From positions 1,835,748 through 1,899,747 of the forward strand of contig NW_006768773.1 of assembly GCF_000204055.1 (NCBI RefSeq): 64,000 nucleotides of DNA, given 5' to 3'. Shown here one piece after another: positions 12,701-24,286 of this stretch. The notes below the pieces were generated by a model. It had not been told where the DNA came from. It was given only the letters and a program-made list of their open reading frames with translations, and made no database searches. Within the stretch, counting starts at the first letter, position 1. The number at the start of each line of letters is the position of its first letter. A program made the translations under genes and the position numbers. This DNA comes from Melampsora larici-populina 98AG31. Taxonomy: Eukaryota > Basidiomycota > Pucciniomycetes > Pucciniales > Melampsoraceae.

Positions 12701-15700
12701 TGACCAGATGGTGACCAACGCTGCTTACATTTTGATTGCTAGGTTCTTCGATGCTTTTGACTCTCCCATCAAGATTGTCAGTCAAATCTTGCTTGGTTTA
12801 CTCAAACTTCAAACCGGTGAAGCCAAGCATTTGGTTTGTAAAGCATTGGATATCCTATTGCCGGCTCTTCCGAGACAGTATAAAGATAACCCTACTGAAT
12901 GGGTTCGACTTATCCGCAAGACTTTGATTGAAGAAGGACAGAACATTGCTGTCTTGTCAAATGTGTATTCCGCTATCGTCAGAAAACCTGAACCGTTTTA
13001 CAATTATCGAGACATGCTTGTACCTCAATTTGCTGCTGCGATGCAAAGGATGGCAGTCAGTGGTACTGCCAATGTAGAAACGCGTGCATTGGTGGTCGAT
13101 ATGGTCGAGGTGATCATACGATGGGAACAACAACGAGCTGAAGGGTTATTGGTCAAAGATGAAGACACTCGGATGGCTGATCCGACTTCGACATCGAAAG
13201 CTGGGACCACTTTGGCCGTGGATACCGAGCGAGATCGACCTCCAACAGCTAAGCGATTGAAGCTTGAGCGACCAGGCTCCGCGGCACCATCCATAGCTGG
13301 GTCCGATCAAGGACCCGGGGTATATGTGGTCCCTTACCCAATTCGAGACGCCATTGTCACTATCCTGATCAGAATAATTACTGCGACAAACGAACCTGCC
13401 TCAAGAACTTCACTTGTATCAAAATCTCTGACATTGATGAAATTGATATTGACTGAAGTCTGGCCCGAAGTTGAAGTGAAATTGAATTTCTTCCAACGAG
13501 CATTGACGAATGAAATCATCGACACCACAGTTATGGCTTACTGCAATACAGCCGATATCTTCAATATTGTCATGACGAACAAGAGTGATGAATGGCTTCT
13601 AAATAATCTGTCAATCATGCAGACATTGGTGGAGAAAGGGGTAGCAGCTAAACAACCTGATATTCTCAAGATGCAGCGTAATCTCTTACATCGATTGTTC
13701 AGTGTCTTGCCAGTCAAAGATACGAGTGCTGAAAATAAAGAGAGCAAAGAATGCACTGAGCAGGAGCAGCAGGTTGAAAATGACGTAGCAAACTTTGAAC
13801 AATGGGCAACTCGCATCATCAAAGACGGTTTCAAGGAGACTCAGACACGCGCGCTAGAAAACTATACCTCCGCATTAGCTCTCATCGAAGCTTGGGATCA
13901 AGCTAATCCAGCAAAAGTCGATACCTTCATTCCTGAAATAGTTCGAGTCTTTACACGCACAATACGAGAGCATCTGACCGTGGCACAAACTGATAGTGCT
14001 CACCAAATCGTTGAACAAACTAGATCTTTACTGGAGCGTCTTTGTGATCTGATGAAGACTCGAGTGGCGAACTTGAATGAACAGCGGAGGTGGCTATTGA
14101 GTGGTTTGGTTCAGTTGGTGGAGAAGTCACCTAGTGTAGGGTTGTGTAGATATATACTTCGTCTGCAACGTCGATGGATTGAAAACAAGGACGCTTTACC
14201 TACGGCAAAAGAGAAAGCTACTATGCTTTTGAAAACAATGAGCTATGATATGAAGGGGGACGAGGACTTATTGAACGAATATCTTCAACTCATTCTGGAT
14301 ATCTATATGTCTCCAAGCTTTGCCCGTTCTGAATTTACTGTCCGTCTCGAGCCTGCGTTTTTACTCGGCTGTCGTAGTCGTGATGCGATCACAAGGACGA
14401 AATTCATGGAGGTCTTTGATAACAGCCTTCGACGAGAACCATTTCTCAGACTACATTATTTGGTCGGAGTTCAGAATTGGGAACCGCTCGCCGAGGTCAA
14501 TTGGATGCATCACGCTACTGACTTGTTCATGGGTGTTATTGATGCAGATCAACCAGCTCTCTTACCAGGTCGATTGCCTTTACCAACCGGATCTGAGTCT
14601 CGATTTTTGAAATGGGCCGAGTCAATCAAGCTGAAAGACATCATTACAACTGCCAAACAAATTCTTTATGCCGATACTATAGAAACGGAAAAGATATGGA
14701 TTTCACTGTTCCAAGCCAGTTGGACTACCTTTTCGAAACGAGAACAAGCTGATATCTCTCGTTTCTTAGTCACTTTACTTTCCAAAGAATTCTTAATCAA
14801 ACCTGTTGATAGACGACCTAATGTTGTGCAGATCTTACTTGGCGGTGTACGTGCTTGTAATCCTACGCCAATTCTTCCACCTCATCTTGTTAGGTATCTG
14901 GCTAAGACATATTCAGCATGGCATATTGCTATTGAGCATCTTCAAGAAATGTCAGAAGAGTTGGTTGACGACGAAGTGACTCGGGAGACAGTGAGTGATG
15001 CGCTAGCTCAACTGTACGCCGAATTGGGCGAGACAGACATTTTCTATGGCCGTAAGTCAACCTTTCCTTATCGCTTTCATGCGTAGTTTAGGACTAATGA
15101 CATGATTGACTATCTCTACTGATTGATATGGCTCAGAATGGCGACGGAAAGCTCTTTGCGTCGAAACCAATGCAGCAATGTCTTATGAGCAAATTGGAGA
15201 ATGGACACTTGCTGAACAAGCCGTAAGCGTTTTTTACTATTTCAAGCCATCAGCCCCGCTTACAATTGATCATGGTCTCTCCTCTTGAATTACTTGTGTT
15301 TCATTTAAACAAAAGTATGAAGAAGCACAAGATAGAGCACGTTCAAATTTGATCACATTCGGCAAAGGAGAATATAGCTTGTGGGAGGATCATTGGGTTC
15401 TATGTGCTCAAAAAATGCAACAGGTGAGTCAAAGTTTCCTAAATTGATGTTGATACTATCATGCGTAGGTTCCCTTCGATGAACAACAGGTAGCTGATAG
15501 TCTTACAATATTTGCAGTGGGACTTTTTGAGCGATTTAGCAAGAGCAGAACAAAATAGCGAGCTCTTGCTTGAATGCCAGTGGCGACAACCTGATTGGGA
15601 TACGGAGCATGCAAACGTACAACTGGCACTCGATGCTACACCTGGGCAAAGTATTCGAAAAAACACGCTTCAAGCATATCTTACGTTGATGAAGAATCAT

Positions 15701-18700
15701 ACTGGTGTAACACTCGATGAGAACAAAGTACAATTCACGCGTCTCTGTGATGAGGCAATTCAGCTGGCGCTTCATCAATGGTACCAACTTCCAGAAATCG
15801 TGACCGAGGCTCATATACCATTGATGCAATCCTTTCAACAATTTGTCGAGCTTCAAGAAGCTGCTCAAATCTTTACCAGTTTACAAACGACCAGTAGTCA
15901 AAATCTAGATACCCGGTCAGCCGATCTGAAACATGTTCTCAACACCTGGCGGGAACGTCTTCCCAATCCTTGGGATGATATCAATATCTGGAGCGATTTG
16001 GTCGCGTGGCGTCAACATGTCTTCTCAGCTATCAATAGATCTTATATACCCTTGGTTTCACAAAGTCAAGGCGCTAATGCGGCATCGTACGCCTTTAGAG
16101 GCTACCATGAGACAGCTTGGATCATCAACCAATTTGCTCATGTGGCTCGCAAACATCAATTACAGGCTGTTTGTATCGCTTCTCTCAATAAGATTTACAC
16201 GCTACCTAATATCGAGATTCGAGAAGCATTCTTGAAACTTCGGGAGCAGGGAAAATGTCATTACCAGCATCCAGCCGAATGGGCGCACGGTCTTGAGACC
16301 ATCAGTAACACCAATCTGATGTATTTTACAGCTGGTCAGAAAGCGGAATTCCATACGCTCAAAGCTATGTTCCTTGCCCGTCTGAATCTTCACGAGGAAG
16401 CGCAAAAGGTATTCAATCAGGCTGTCGGATCAGAGTTTCAATTTGGGAAATCGTGGGCAGAATGGGGAGCTTATCAGGATCGATTGTTTGATGAGCAGCC
16501 CCATGCAATGCATCTGGCAGCTGGTGCTGTCAGTTGCTACCTTCAAGCTTCAGGTTTATACAAGAACGGTAAAGTAAGACGTTTGTTAATCAGAATCTTA
16601 TGGCTTTTGAGTTTGGACGATGCGGCTGGGACAATCGGAAAGGCTTTCGAGGCATTCAAAGGAGACATACCGATATGGCACTGGGCTTATTTCATACCTC
16701 AATTGCTCACATGTCTCTCGGCTCCGCGTGAAGCTCGTTATGCAAAAGCGCTGCTTACTAAGATCGCCAAGTCTCATCCACAGGTAAGATGTTTATTCAA
16801 TCTTTGTGAAATACTAAACAATGCTGACCAATTCCACAGGCACTATTTTTCCACATCCGAACTGTGATCGATGAACTGAGCGTTACGAGGCAGAGAGTGC
16901 TCAATGCGCAAAGAGCTTCCATGGCAGCCAGTCCAGCTATTCCATCTGAAAGTATGCAACACGTTCACAGCGGTCAAATACCGGTTGAAGGACAACCTCC
17001 ACAAGTAGCGGGACTTGCGAACCCTATCTACGCATCTACCAATGTACCGAGTGCCACTATAGCTATTCCTATGGCCTTTGAGCACGTGGATGAAATTCTT
17101 GGCGCCTTGAAAACTCAGTTCCCACTTTTGGCCTTATCTATGGAGATGCTCGTCGATCAACTATATCAACGATTCAAACCTACTCCCGAAGAAGAGATCC
17201 ATAAGCTAATCACTGCGCTACTTCAAGACGCGTTGTCGGTATGTCCCTGGCATGATTTAGAGACTTGCTGATAGCACTAACATCACAATGTCTTCTTTAG
17301 ATGTATGTAGAACGGGCAAAGGATACGAATGATGACTTGCATCTTCCTGAGGGGACAAAAGCTCAATTGGCCAAATTATCAGAAAATTTAGCAAAGATGC
17401 CCTTACAAGTCAGCCTTGTTTCTTCCTTGCTTCTGAGAGACTGCTGACGAAAATGATTTCCGTATTATTGACTCACTTCACAGCCTATGTTCCATCGCGA
17501 ATTTATCGAATGCAATCTGACGATCCCGACCTATGTTCATAAATTGCAAGAATGGAGAAATAAGTATGAGATCAATCTTGATAGGAAATTCCGTAAATCA
17601 GCTCTTGAGAACGCGAGTCATTGGATGGTCGAGTTTCAATATCAGAAGTTTGATGAGATCGAAGTTCCTGGTCAATATATCAAGGTATATTATCTTCAGT
17701 GCGATATGAACTTGTGATGGATATAGCTGACACCAATGTTTCCTTACCTTCAGCGATATAACGAGGATAACAACAACCACTTTGTGAAGATTCTGCGATT
17801 TTCGACTACATATGGTGCTCAGAAACACAAGGATGTTTGGCATCGACGGATAACTATGATTGGACATGACGCCAGTAAACACACTTTCATCATACAACTG
17901 CCGCTGCCAAGAGCGAGTCGCAGGGAAGAAAGGGTGATGCAGTGTTTCCGTATGCTGAATTGGTGAGAATATCCTGTCGCGGATCAGCTTATCAAGCTAT
18001 ATCGTTGACGATAATGATCTCTGGTTCGGTTGCAGCCCTCTCTCACGTAAAAAAGCAAGTCGAAGTCGTGATATATCTTTCACCATTCCGGTTGTGGTTC
18101 CATTTGCTGCAAACGTTCGGATCGTGGAAAGCGATCCAGCTCATTGCAGTCTTCAAGACATATACGAAGCACATTGTACCGAAGCTGGCTTCGCTAAAGA
18201 TGATCCGATCGTAGCCTATGTCGAGCGGATGAGATCTTTGGCATTTGACCGAGTCGATGTGGGTATCTTTCTTTATAAACTTTTGTATTGTTTACGCGTC
18301 GCTAATATCTCAAATTCGACTGTTGCCAACTTGAATTGGATGATCTAGGGAGTGGATTCGACTGCTACTAAATTGGAGATAGCGGATGAAATTTCTGCCA
18401 AACTGATACCAGATTGTCTATTGAAGAACGTCAGTATTTCGTGCTACTGACGCCCAATATAAGGTTTTAGATTTGAACTAAAATGATGATTAATCCTGCT
18501 ACTTTTATAGTACATGTCACGAAGTATGAAGACTGCAGGGGATCTTTGGTACTTCCGAAAACGGGCAACCATCGAATTTGCCAGTTTTGTCTTCATGACT
18601 TACATCTTTAGTATGAGCGAGCGGACGCCGAACCGTATTTACTTCAATCGATCTTCTGGTCAAATTCACACCACACATATGTGTCCAAGTGCGTATACGT

Positions 18701-19370
18701 TTCATACCTTTCCTCAATAAAGTTGAACGACTATTTACCTTTGGCTTATTTGGTCTGACGTTTTGTAGCCTTATCAAAAGATCAAGCCGAATTCTCTAAT
18801 CCTGAGCCGGTTCCATTTCGCTTTACTCCGAACATTCAAAGATTCTTAACACGACCGAACATCGAAGGATTGCTGACTGGAAGCATTATAGCAATAGGAC
18901 AAGCGTTGACAGATAATCACGTAAGGAACAATCTCTCCTGTAATCTTATATGTTGAATATTCTTATCAATCAAGTCGTCCAATGCGTTTTCAGGAGGACC
19001 TCGAACACCGATTGTCAATCTTTGTCCGTGATGAGATCGTGGCCTGGAATATGATGCGACAAATCAAATTAGCTCCTGATGATCCTAAATTGATGATGAC
19101 CGTGAAACAAAATTTACAAAGCGTGATCAAGCGAGCGCGACTGTTGAGTTGTGAAATGGAAAGAATGACGGTAAGTGAACTCCCCTTTGCCCATTCCTTA
19201 TATGGACAACTAGACTCAATACACATACTAAATCTTACTCTCTCTCTCTGCCTCAGATCGATCCACATAACCCACAACCCGTTTGTCAGACTGTAACAGA
19301 ATTGATCAATACAGCTACAAGTTTACCAAAATTATATAGTATGCATCCATCTTGGATGCCATGGTTATAA
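6741..19370 (+). CDS. TRA1: Tra1, PIKK-family pseudokinase subunit of SAGA and NuA4
   Basis: Activator-binding scaffold of the SAGA and NuA4 histone acetyltransferases. Exons traced: 6741-6915, 6982-7142, 7213-7791, 7871-8017, 8080-8866, 8973-10183, 10260-15051, 15137-15222, 15316-15423, 15518-16783, 16840-17238, 17301-17408, 17484-17684, 17754-17962, 18036-18258, 18349-18429, 18511-18688, 18769-18920, 18994-19170, 19257-19370. All phases match; total 11154 nt, 3717 aa, close to the usual 3700-3800. HEAT-repeat solenoid occupies about residues 60-2550 (exon 7 alone 1597 codons), then FAT, kinase-like region (about 3340-3650) and a FATC tail ending MHPSWMPWL. The catalytic loop reads [11 protein letters not shown] and the activation Asp is replaced around IHTTHMCP, so ATP-binding and catalytic residues are lost, as expected for Tra1. 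A His-Glu-His-Met-Lys-Pro block near residue 120 fixes exon 3. No internal stop. Confidence 0.95.
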
Positions 19371-20137
19371 ATCTAAACCATAAAATGATGGGCAAAGAAA
19401 AAAGGAGAGATTGTGTTTCTTGAGATCTTGTATCTTGAAAATAAGTGTTGTACATCAACTAGTTTTTGTTCTATATATATATATATTTGAATTTTTTATC
19501 AAATGTTTTTTAGTAATCCTTTGGTTTTGTTTTAAATAATTAGTTTACTTATCTGGTTTCTTATGAAAAAAATATTTTGGGTTTGCTACTTGGATTTAAG
19601 GGATAGAGAACAAAAATTGGTTCAATAGCATGTATAAATCGGCTCAATTGTTGGATGGTCCTTATGTTTAGGACTACAGCATTAAAGGAATCTTCATATG
19701 GAGATGTGGTGATGGGAAAACAACATTTCCAAAAGATGATAGGAAAACTGTACCCCCAAAGACATGTAAGGCTCGAAGCAAAGTTTGATTGATTGTCTTT
19801 TCCTTTTTTCAAAAACATTGTACGAACTCAACTCGACCCCCTGGATGGGATAAGCTGATAAGGAAGTTCAATTAAACGTTTAGTTTCTTTTAGGAAACTC
19901 TGTTATAATGACAAGGTCTCAATCACCTTATAAGAGATTTGATCAGAAGCAAATCGTGAAGTGAGAAAAGAGTTACTTATGCCTAATGTGTAATTTTTCT
20001 TATGTATCATGATGTCAATAGCGTGATTGAAGTTGGTCAACAGGTAAAAGAAAATGACGAATCAGTAAATATTTTCGTCATGAGATGATCTTGAGCTTGA
20101 TTACCATTTCTCTACATCTGACCATATAAGGTCAAGA
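19371..20137. other. TRA1-SPO11 intergenic region
   Basis: AT-rich flank with a TATATATATATA run at 19474-19485 and several T tracts that could serve as TRA1 3' processing signals. No gene recognised. Confidence 0.5.
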
Positions 20138-22203
20138 ATGAATCAATCTGACTACTTTTCCACTCAAAACGCTCAGGATGATATGCAAGAAGACATTTTA
20201 CCATTATCAGACAACGAATCTGATGAATGGCTCGTATCTGATTCATCTAATCCAGAAGACATAAATGAGATGATTAAGATGGAAGAAGTTGATGTTGAAG
20301 ATGAGATAGTGGATTCTGACTTGTAAGTGTTCATCATTCTTTCGATTCCATTATCACGTACTCAATGACTGATTCATACTCGATTACTCGGATTGATTTT
20401 CTGATTTCTGTAGACTTCAAACTAGGTTGAATACCATCAGAAAGCTAGAATCGCTCGCGCTCAATGTCATTGAACAAATTCATAATGTTAATACGGGAGA
20501 TATACGACCTATCTCTTTACCATTCTTAAAAAGAGGATCAACAACTACAGGGTATGCTGGCGCTCCTCGAGTCCTAAACATTTGCGTGCTCGTCAAAAAG
20601 TTCAGTATGCCTTGACATTCCGGCTCACACAGAAATCATGTAGCATTAAAAAACAGAACAATAACATTTCCAAAGAAAGTTCAGAATTCTAAAAGCGGTT
20701 CTGGTGCTAAAGAATTGGGTACTCTCACAACTTCAAGGAAAACCTTTGATTTCTATCTAGGCTGATACTTGCACTTCCTCGAAATCATCTCTTTTACAGC
20801 TATGTTACTTCGAATTGTGGAAATCACTCATGATGCCATCAGTAGAAATGTTACGGTCACCAAACGGTCCGTTTCATTCCACTGAAATCAATTTTACGCA
20901 GTTCTTGATGAGTGAATATTCCATATGACCTTTATATATGCAGTGAAATATATTATCGAGATGTTAACTTGTTTAAGACGCAAACCCAAGTTGATCGCGT
21001 CAGTACATTGAATTGGTGATACTCAATCAAAGATGAAAAGCTTGACGAGGATTGTTTACTTCAATGCCTCTCACAGTTGGTGGATGACTTGGCAGCTACT
21101 CTTGAAATCAGTCGTGCTGAGCTTCACACAGTAAGCTTTATATCCTCCTAAGTGATACTTGGGAATGATGCTGATGTTAACTTTAATGCAGTTTGCCTCA
21201 TCCAAGGGTCTGTTAAGTGGTAATATCCAGCTCAAAACCACTGATGATCAAATCATATCAGCAAGCAAGATACCTGCACTGATTCCAGCTGCAGAAGTCA
21301 TAAGTGAGATCATCCTTGAAGAAGACGTGCGATTTGTTTTGGTGGTTGAGAAAGAAGTGCGTCTGCACTAAAGTTATCTTTCCACGACGGTTCACTTACA
21401 TCAACATCGTCTCGGCTATCATAGGCGGTTTTTACCTCACTTTTGAGTGTTGGTTTCCCGGATGACCGCCGGTTTGGAAAATCAGCCTTAATCACGGTAC
21501 GCACATGAGTTCATCAAATTTATCTAGCTAGAAAAATAAATAATCTCGAAATCTGTCATCAATATCTTCAGGGAAAGGGTTACCCAGATTTAGCAACCCG
21601 ACAACTTCTTCACCGTTTATCGACCGAAGAAAAGTCAAATCATATACCAATATATATACTAGTAGACTGTGATCCACATGGGATTGATATTTTATCGGTC
21701 TATAAATTTGGAAGTCATAAGATGTCATTCCAAACTGGACTCTCAGTCGAGAAGATAGAATGGATCGGATTAAAATGTTCAGAGTGGAAAGAGTGCGTTG
21801 AACTTGAAGGATTTATGGGAGATCCATAATACGTTTACTGATAAGAGGTTGATCTATGTCTATTTGAGTTATAGGTTGGATCTAGATTCTCATTCGTTAT
21901 TACCATTGACCAAATCAGATCTATCTAAAGCAGAGCAATTGATCTCACGAAAAGGTTTACCACAATCATGGTTGTAAGTTTTTCATCATCATGATGGTAT
22001 CTGAAACAAGGAATTGAAAGATTCAATGATTTGTTTGAAGGAATGAACTTTCATCGATGTTAGAAATGGGCTTCAAAGCAGAAATTCAAGCTTTGCTATC
22101 TTTCAAACAAAAAGTTGAAGATCCTAATCATCGTATTCATCAGCCATTTCAAAAAGATGATGGATTGGTTGAATATTTGTTAAAAAAATTGATTCTTGTT
22201 TAG
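20138..22203 (+). CDS. SPO11: Spo11, meiotic double-strand-break transesterase (Top6A homologue)
   Basis: Makes the DNA breaks that start meiotic recombination by tyrosyl linkage to 5' ends. Exons: 20138-20322, 20414-20551, 20633-20718, 20800-20866, 20944-20998, 21077-21130, 21192-21356, 21425-21496, 21572-21792, 21875-21973, 22041-22203 (TAG); 1305 nt, 434 aa, phases consistent. The winged-helix catalytic tyrosine lies in the pair of KREIYYRDVNLF (Tyr162/163). The Toprim domain has its metal glutamate in LVVEKEAVF (residues 244-253) and the Asp pair in VDCDPHGID (306-308). The fold and all key residues are present. An acidic first exon (residues 1-60) is extra to the core. The donor of exon 4 is GTCCGT, unusual but also used elsewhere in this window. 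It follows TRA1 in the same orientation with its own 770-bp upstream region. Presence argues that this fungus retains meiosis. Confidence 0.9.
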
Positions 22204-22299
22204 TCAGGAATGATTTGAGTTTGATGATATTATAGGATAGGCATGGCGGTCTCGTTTTGAAGTAGTTATAGAGGTTGAAGTGACCAGGGACCAGCAAGA

Positions 22300-23603
22300 C
22301 TAGACTCACTCATCACCAACAAAGACCTTCTTTTAGATTACCACATTTGTAATGTGATTCTTTCATCCAAAGACCACCTCTCAAGCAATCTATGGGGTAC
22401 CTGTGAATCATCTCCCAGGTCCTCCTCTTCTTCTTCATTGTCACTGTACAGGTCAAAACTTTCTAAAGTGGGAACTGCATAGATCCTCTGCAGGAGAAAT
22501 TCTGGGCTTCTTCTGTGTTGATTAAAGTTGGTAATATTTGAACAGGTTGTTGAAAGTTAAATCTGCATGGATTTCAGTTGATGGGGTCTTCTTGAAAAAT
22601 ATTTCCAAGAAGCTAAGTCAAATAATTGGGTGGAGAATTATCGCTTTCACAAGAGTCTTGCAGGCCAGGGCTTCATCTGGGTGTCTGTGAAGCTTTGCAA
22701 TCATGGCAGCCAACATTTGGTGAAGAGCATCACTTTGTTTTTGTGTGTGCAAATTTTGTGCACAAGTCAACATGTTGAGGGATAACCATGGCGCCAGTGA
22801 GACATTCCCTTCCATATGTTTGGTGATTGGAAAAAAAGAGCTAGATATTGGTGTATAAGATACAAGAGATATATAATGATGACCAAGTAAAACCACTTAC
22901 CTCCAGTTCTGAATTGAGCTCCTGGGTTGAGGCCTATCTGGATGGGCTGATGATAATCTCAAAAATGGTGAAAATGGCCATAAGCTTTGCTGTTCTTATG
23001 AGGTCTGCAAGTTCTGGAGTGTACCCATTCCAGGTCTTTCTTCAATAGCTGATCAATTATTTATTGAGATGAGACATAAATTGCATGTATGATCAGTTAA
23101 ACCTGTAAAGCAAAGCATGAGGATTGAGATAAAAAAAAGACAAATGAAGTACTTCACATGCCAGACACTCTTTGCATCAGCTGAGAACCAAGCCATTACC
23201 CACACAATTTCATCACTTGACTGTATTCATGTTGCCATGATGAGAAGTGAATGATGTGTTGTATGACAAATTCAAGCTGGAGATTGCAACAAACAAAAAT
23301 TATGAGTATAATGAACAGTATTATACAACCAATACAATTTAACTCAATGAATCAAAGACTTTTCTGAAATATAATTGAGCTTGTTTGACTCTGTTTGGTT
23401 AGTTGGAGCAACTGTGTCATCACCATTGAGCATTAGGTTTGCTTCATATTCCTCATTGTTGTGGGAGCAATCTGTCAGAGAGGCCTCCAATAAATCAAAC
23501 AAATTTGAGTCTCCATCTTTGACCTCTTGAAGGTTGTGTTCCACATCAAAACCAATTTCTTCAGTAGGTGCAGTGGCCACATCTGGGACTTCTAAGACTG
23601 GTC
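22300..23603 (-). pseudogene. hAT-like transposase relic, C-terminal part
   Basis: On the minus strand a degraded frame at 22896-22618 reads TPISSSFFPITKHMEG, then LHRHPDEALACKTLVKAI and ILHPII. The spacing resembles the hAT core that precedes the dimerisation domain (a line of aromatic/Leu residues, then a basic helix, then an ILHP-type motif). Upstream (23580-23344) is an acidic 78-residue stretch. Stops and missing parts show a dead copy. The chromovirus at 23609 separates it from a second fragment at 34005-34600, which reads like an earlier piece of the same protein. Identification is by pattern only. Confidence 0.35.
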
Positions 23604-23608
23604 TCTCA
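23604..23608. repeat. Target-site duplication TCTCA, left of chromovirus
   Basis: Identical 5-bp sequence at 34000-34004 directly after the 3' LTR. Confidence 0.9.
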
Positions 23609-23792
23609 TGTTATGATCCTACAGTTGTAACTTACGTGACACTTGTACTTACATGTCACAGAGGGGGATGATGATCTGGAGGACACGGCCTGTATGGCTT
23701 GAGTCCTCATCCGACAATCTAACTACATTACCGGAATCCCCTTGGACCCTGTTCCTCTCCCTTGCCGACAAGCCCCTGTGACGGTCATAACA
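23609..23792 (+). repeat. 5' LTR of chromovirus (184 bp)
   Basis: Starts TGTTATGATCC and ends GGTCATAACA. Termini are inverted (TGTTATGA / TCATAACA). Contains ATCCGACAAT at 23709-23718, complementary to the sequence just downstream of the LTR. Confidence 0.95.
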
Positions 23793-23793
23793 T

Positions 23794-23803
23794 ATTGTCG
23801 GAT
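23794..23803 (+). promoter_or_regulatory. Candidate self-primed minus-strand primer-binding site
   Basis: ATTGTCGGAT, one base after the LTR, is the exact complement of ATCCGACAAT inside the LTR (23709-23718). It has no resemblance to the initiator-tRNA 3' end (TGGT start). Tf1/sushi elements prime reverse transcription from the folded 5' end of their own RNA; this arrangement fits if transcription begins near 23709. Function is inferred. Confidence 0.6.
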
Positions 23804-24208
23804 CTTCCCGACGAGCACTGAGGAACTAAAGAACTAGACACCACCGATCGAAGAAAAGAACGAACCAGATAGATTAGAATTAGAATTGAAAACCTTAAAA
23901 TAGAATTAGAATTGAAACCTTGAAGAGATTACATCAGAACTTCAGAACTCACCCGAATCCCCAGTTTGAAAACCTTATCTTAGGATCTTCAAAACCTTGT
24001 CTTACATCTCATACCGAACGGATAAACCCCGCAGTAAAACCGATCAACCATCTACTGAATCGAGATCTAAAACGCCACCACGTCTCCTACTTTCGAAACC
24101 CCGCAATTCGACACATCCTCTGAGTCAGACGACGACGTCGATCTCGAGAACGAAGCGAATAATCACTTCGTTGACGCTGAAACTGCAGTTGAAGCTGAAA
24201 CTGCAGCA

Positions 24209-24282
24209 ATGGAAGATATCCAGAGGCAGTTAAATGAACTCAACGCTTCGCTAGCGGAAGAACGCCGAGGAAGGAGGACATC
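24209..24282 (+). pseudogene. N-terminal gag fragment of chromovirus
   Basis: Opens at ATG 24209 (MEDIQRQLNELNASLAEERR), a coiled-coil-like start typical for fungal chromoviral Gag. It is cut at about 24282 by the truncated Copia. The rest of gag resumes at 28669. The frame is also open upstream to about 24075 without another ATG. Confidence 0.6.
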
Positions 24283-24286
24283 ATTT

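Noticed and set aside
24163..24286. C-terminal extension of the Copia integrase frame beyond 24283
   Set aside because: That part is antisense to the chromoviral gag N-terminus and only stays open by chance.
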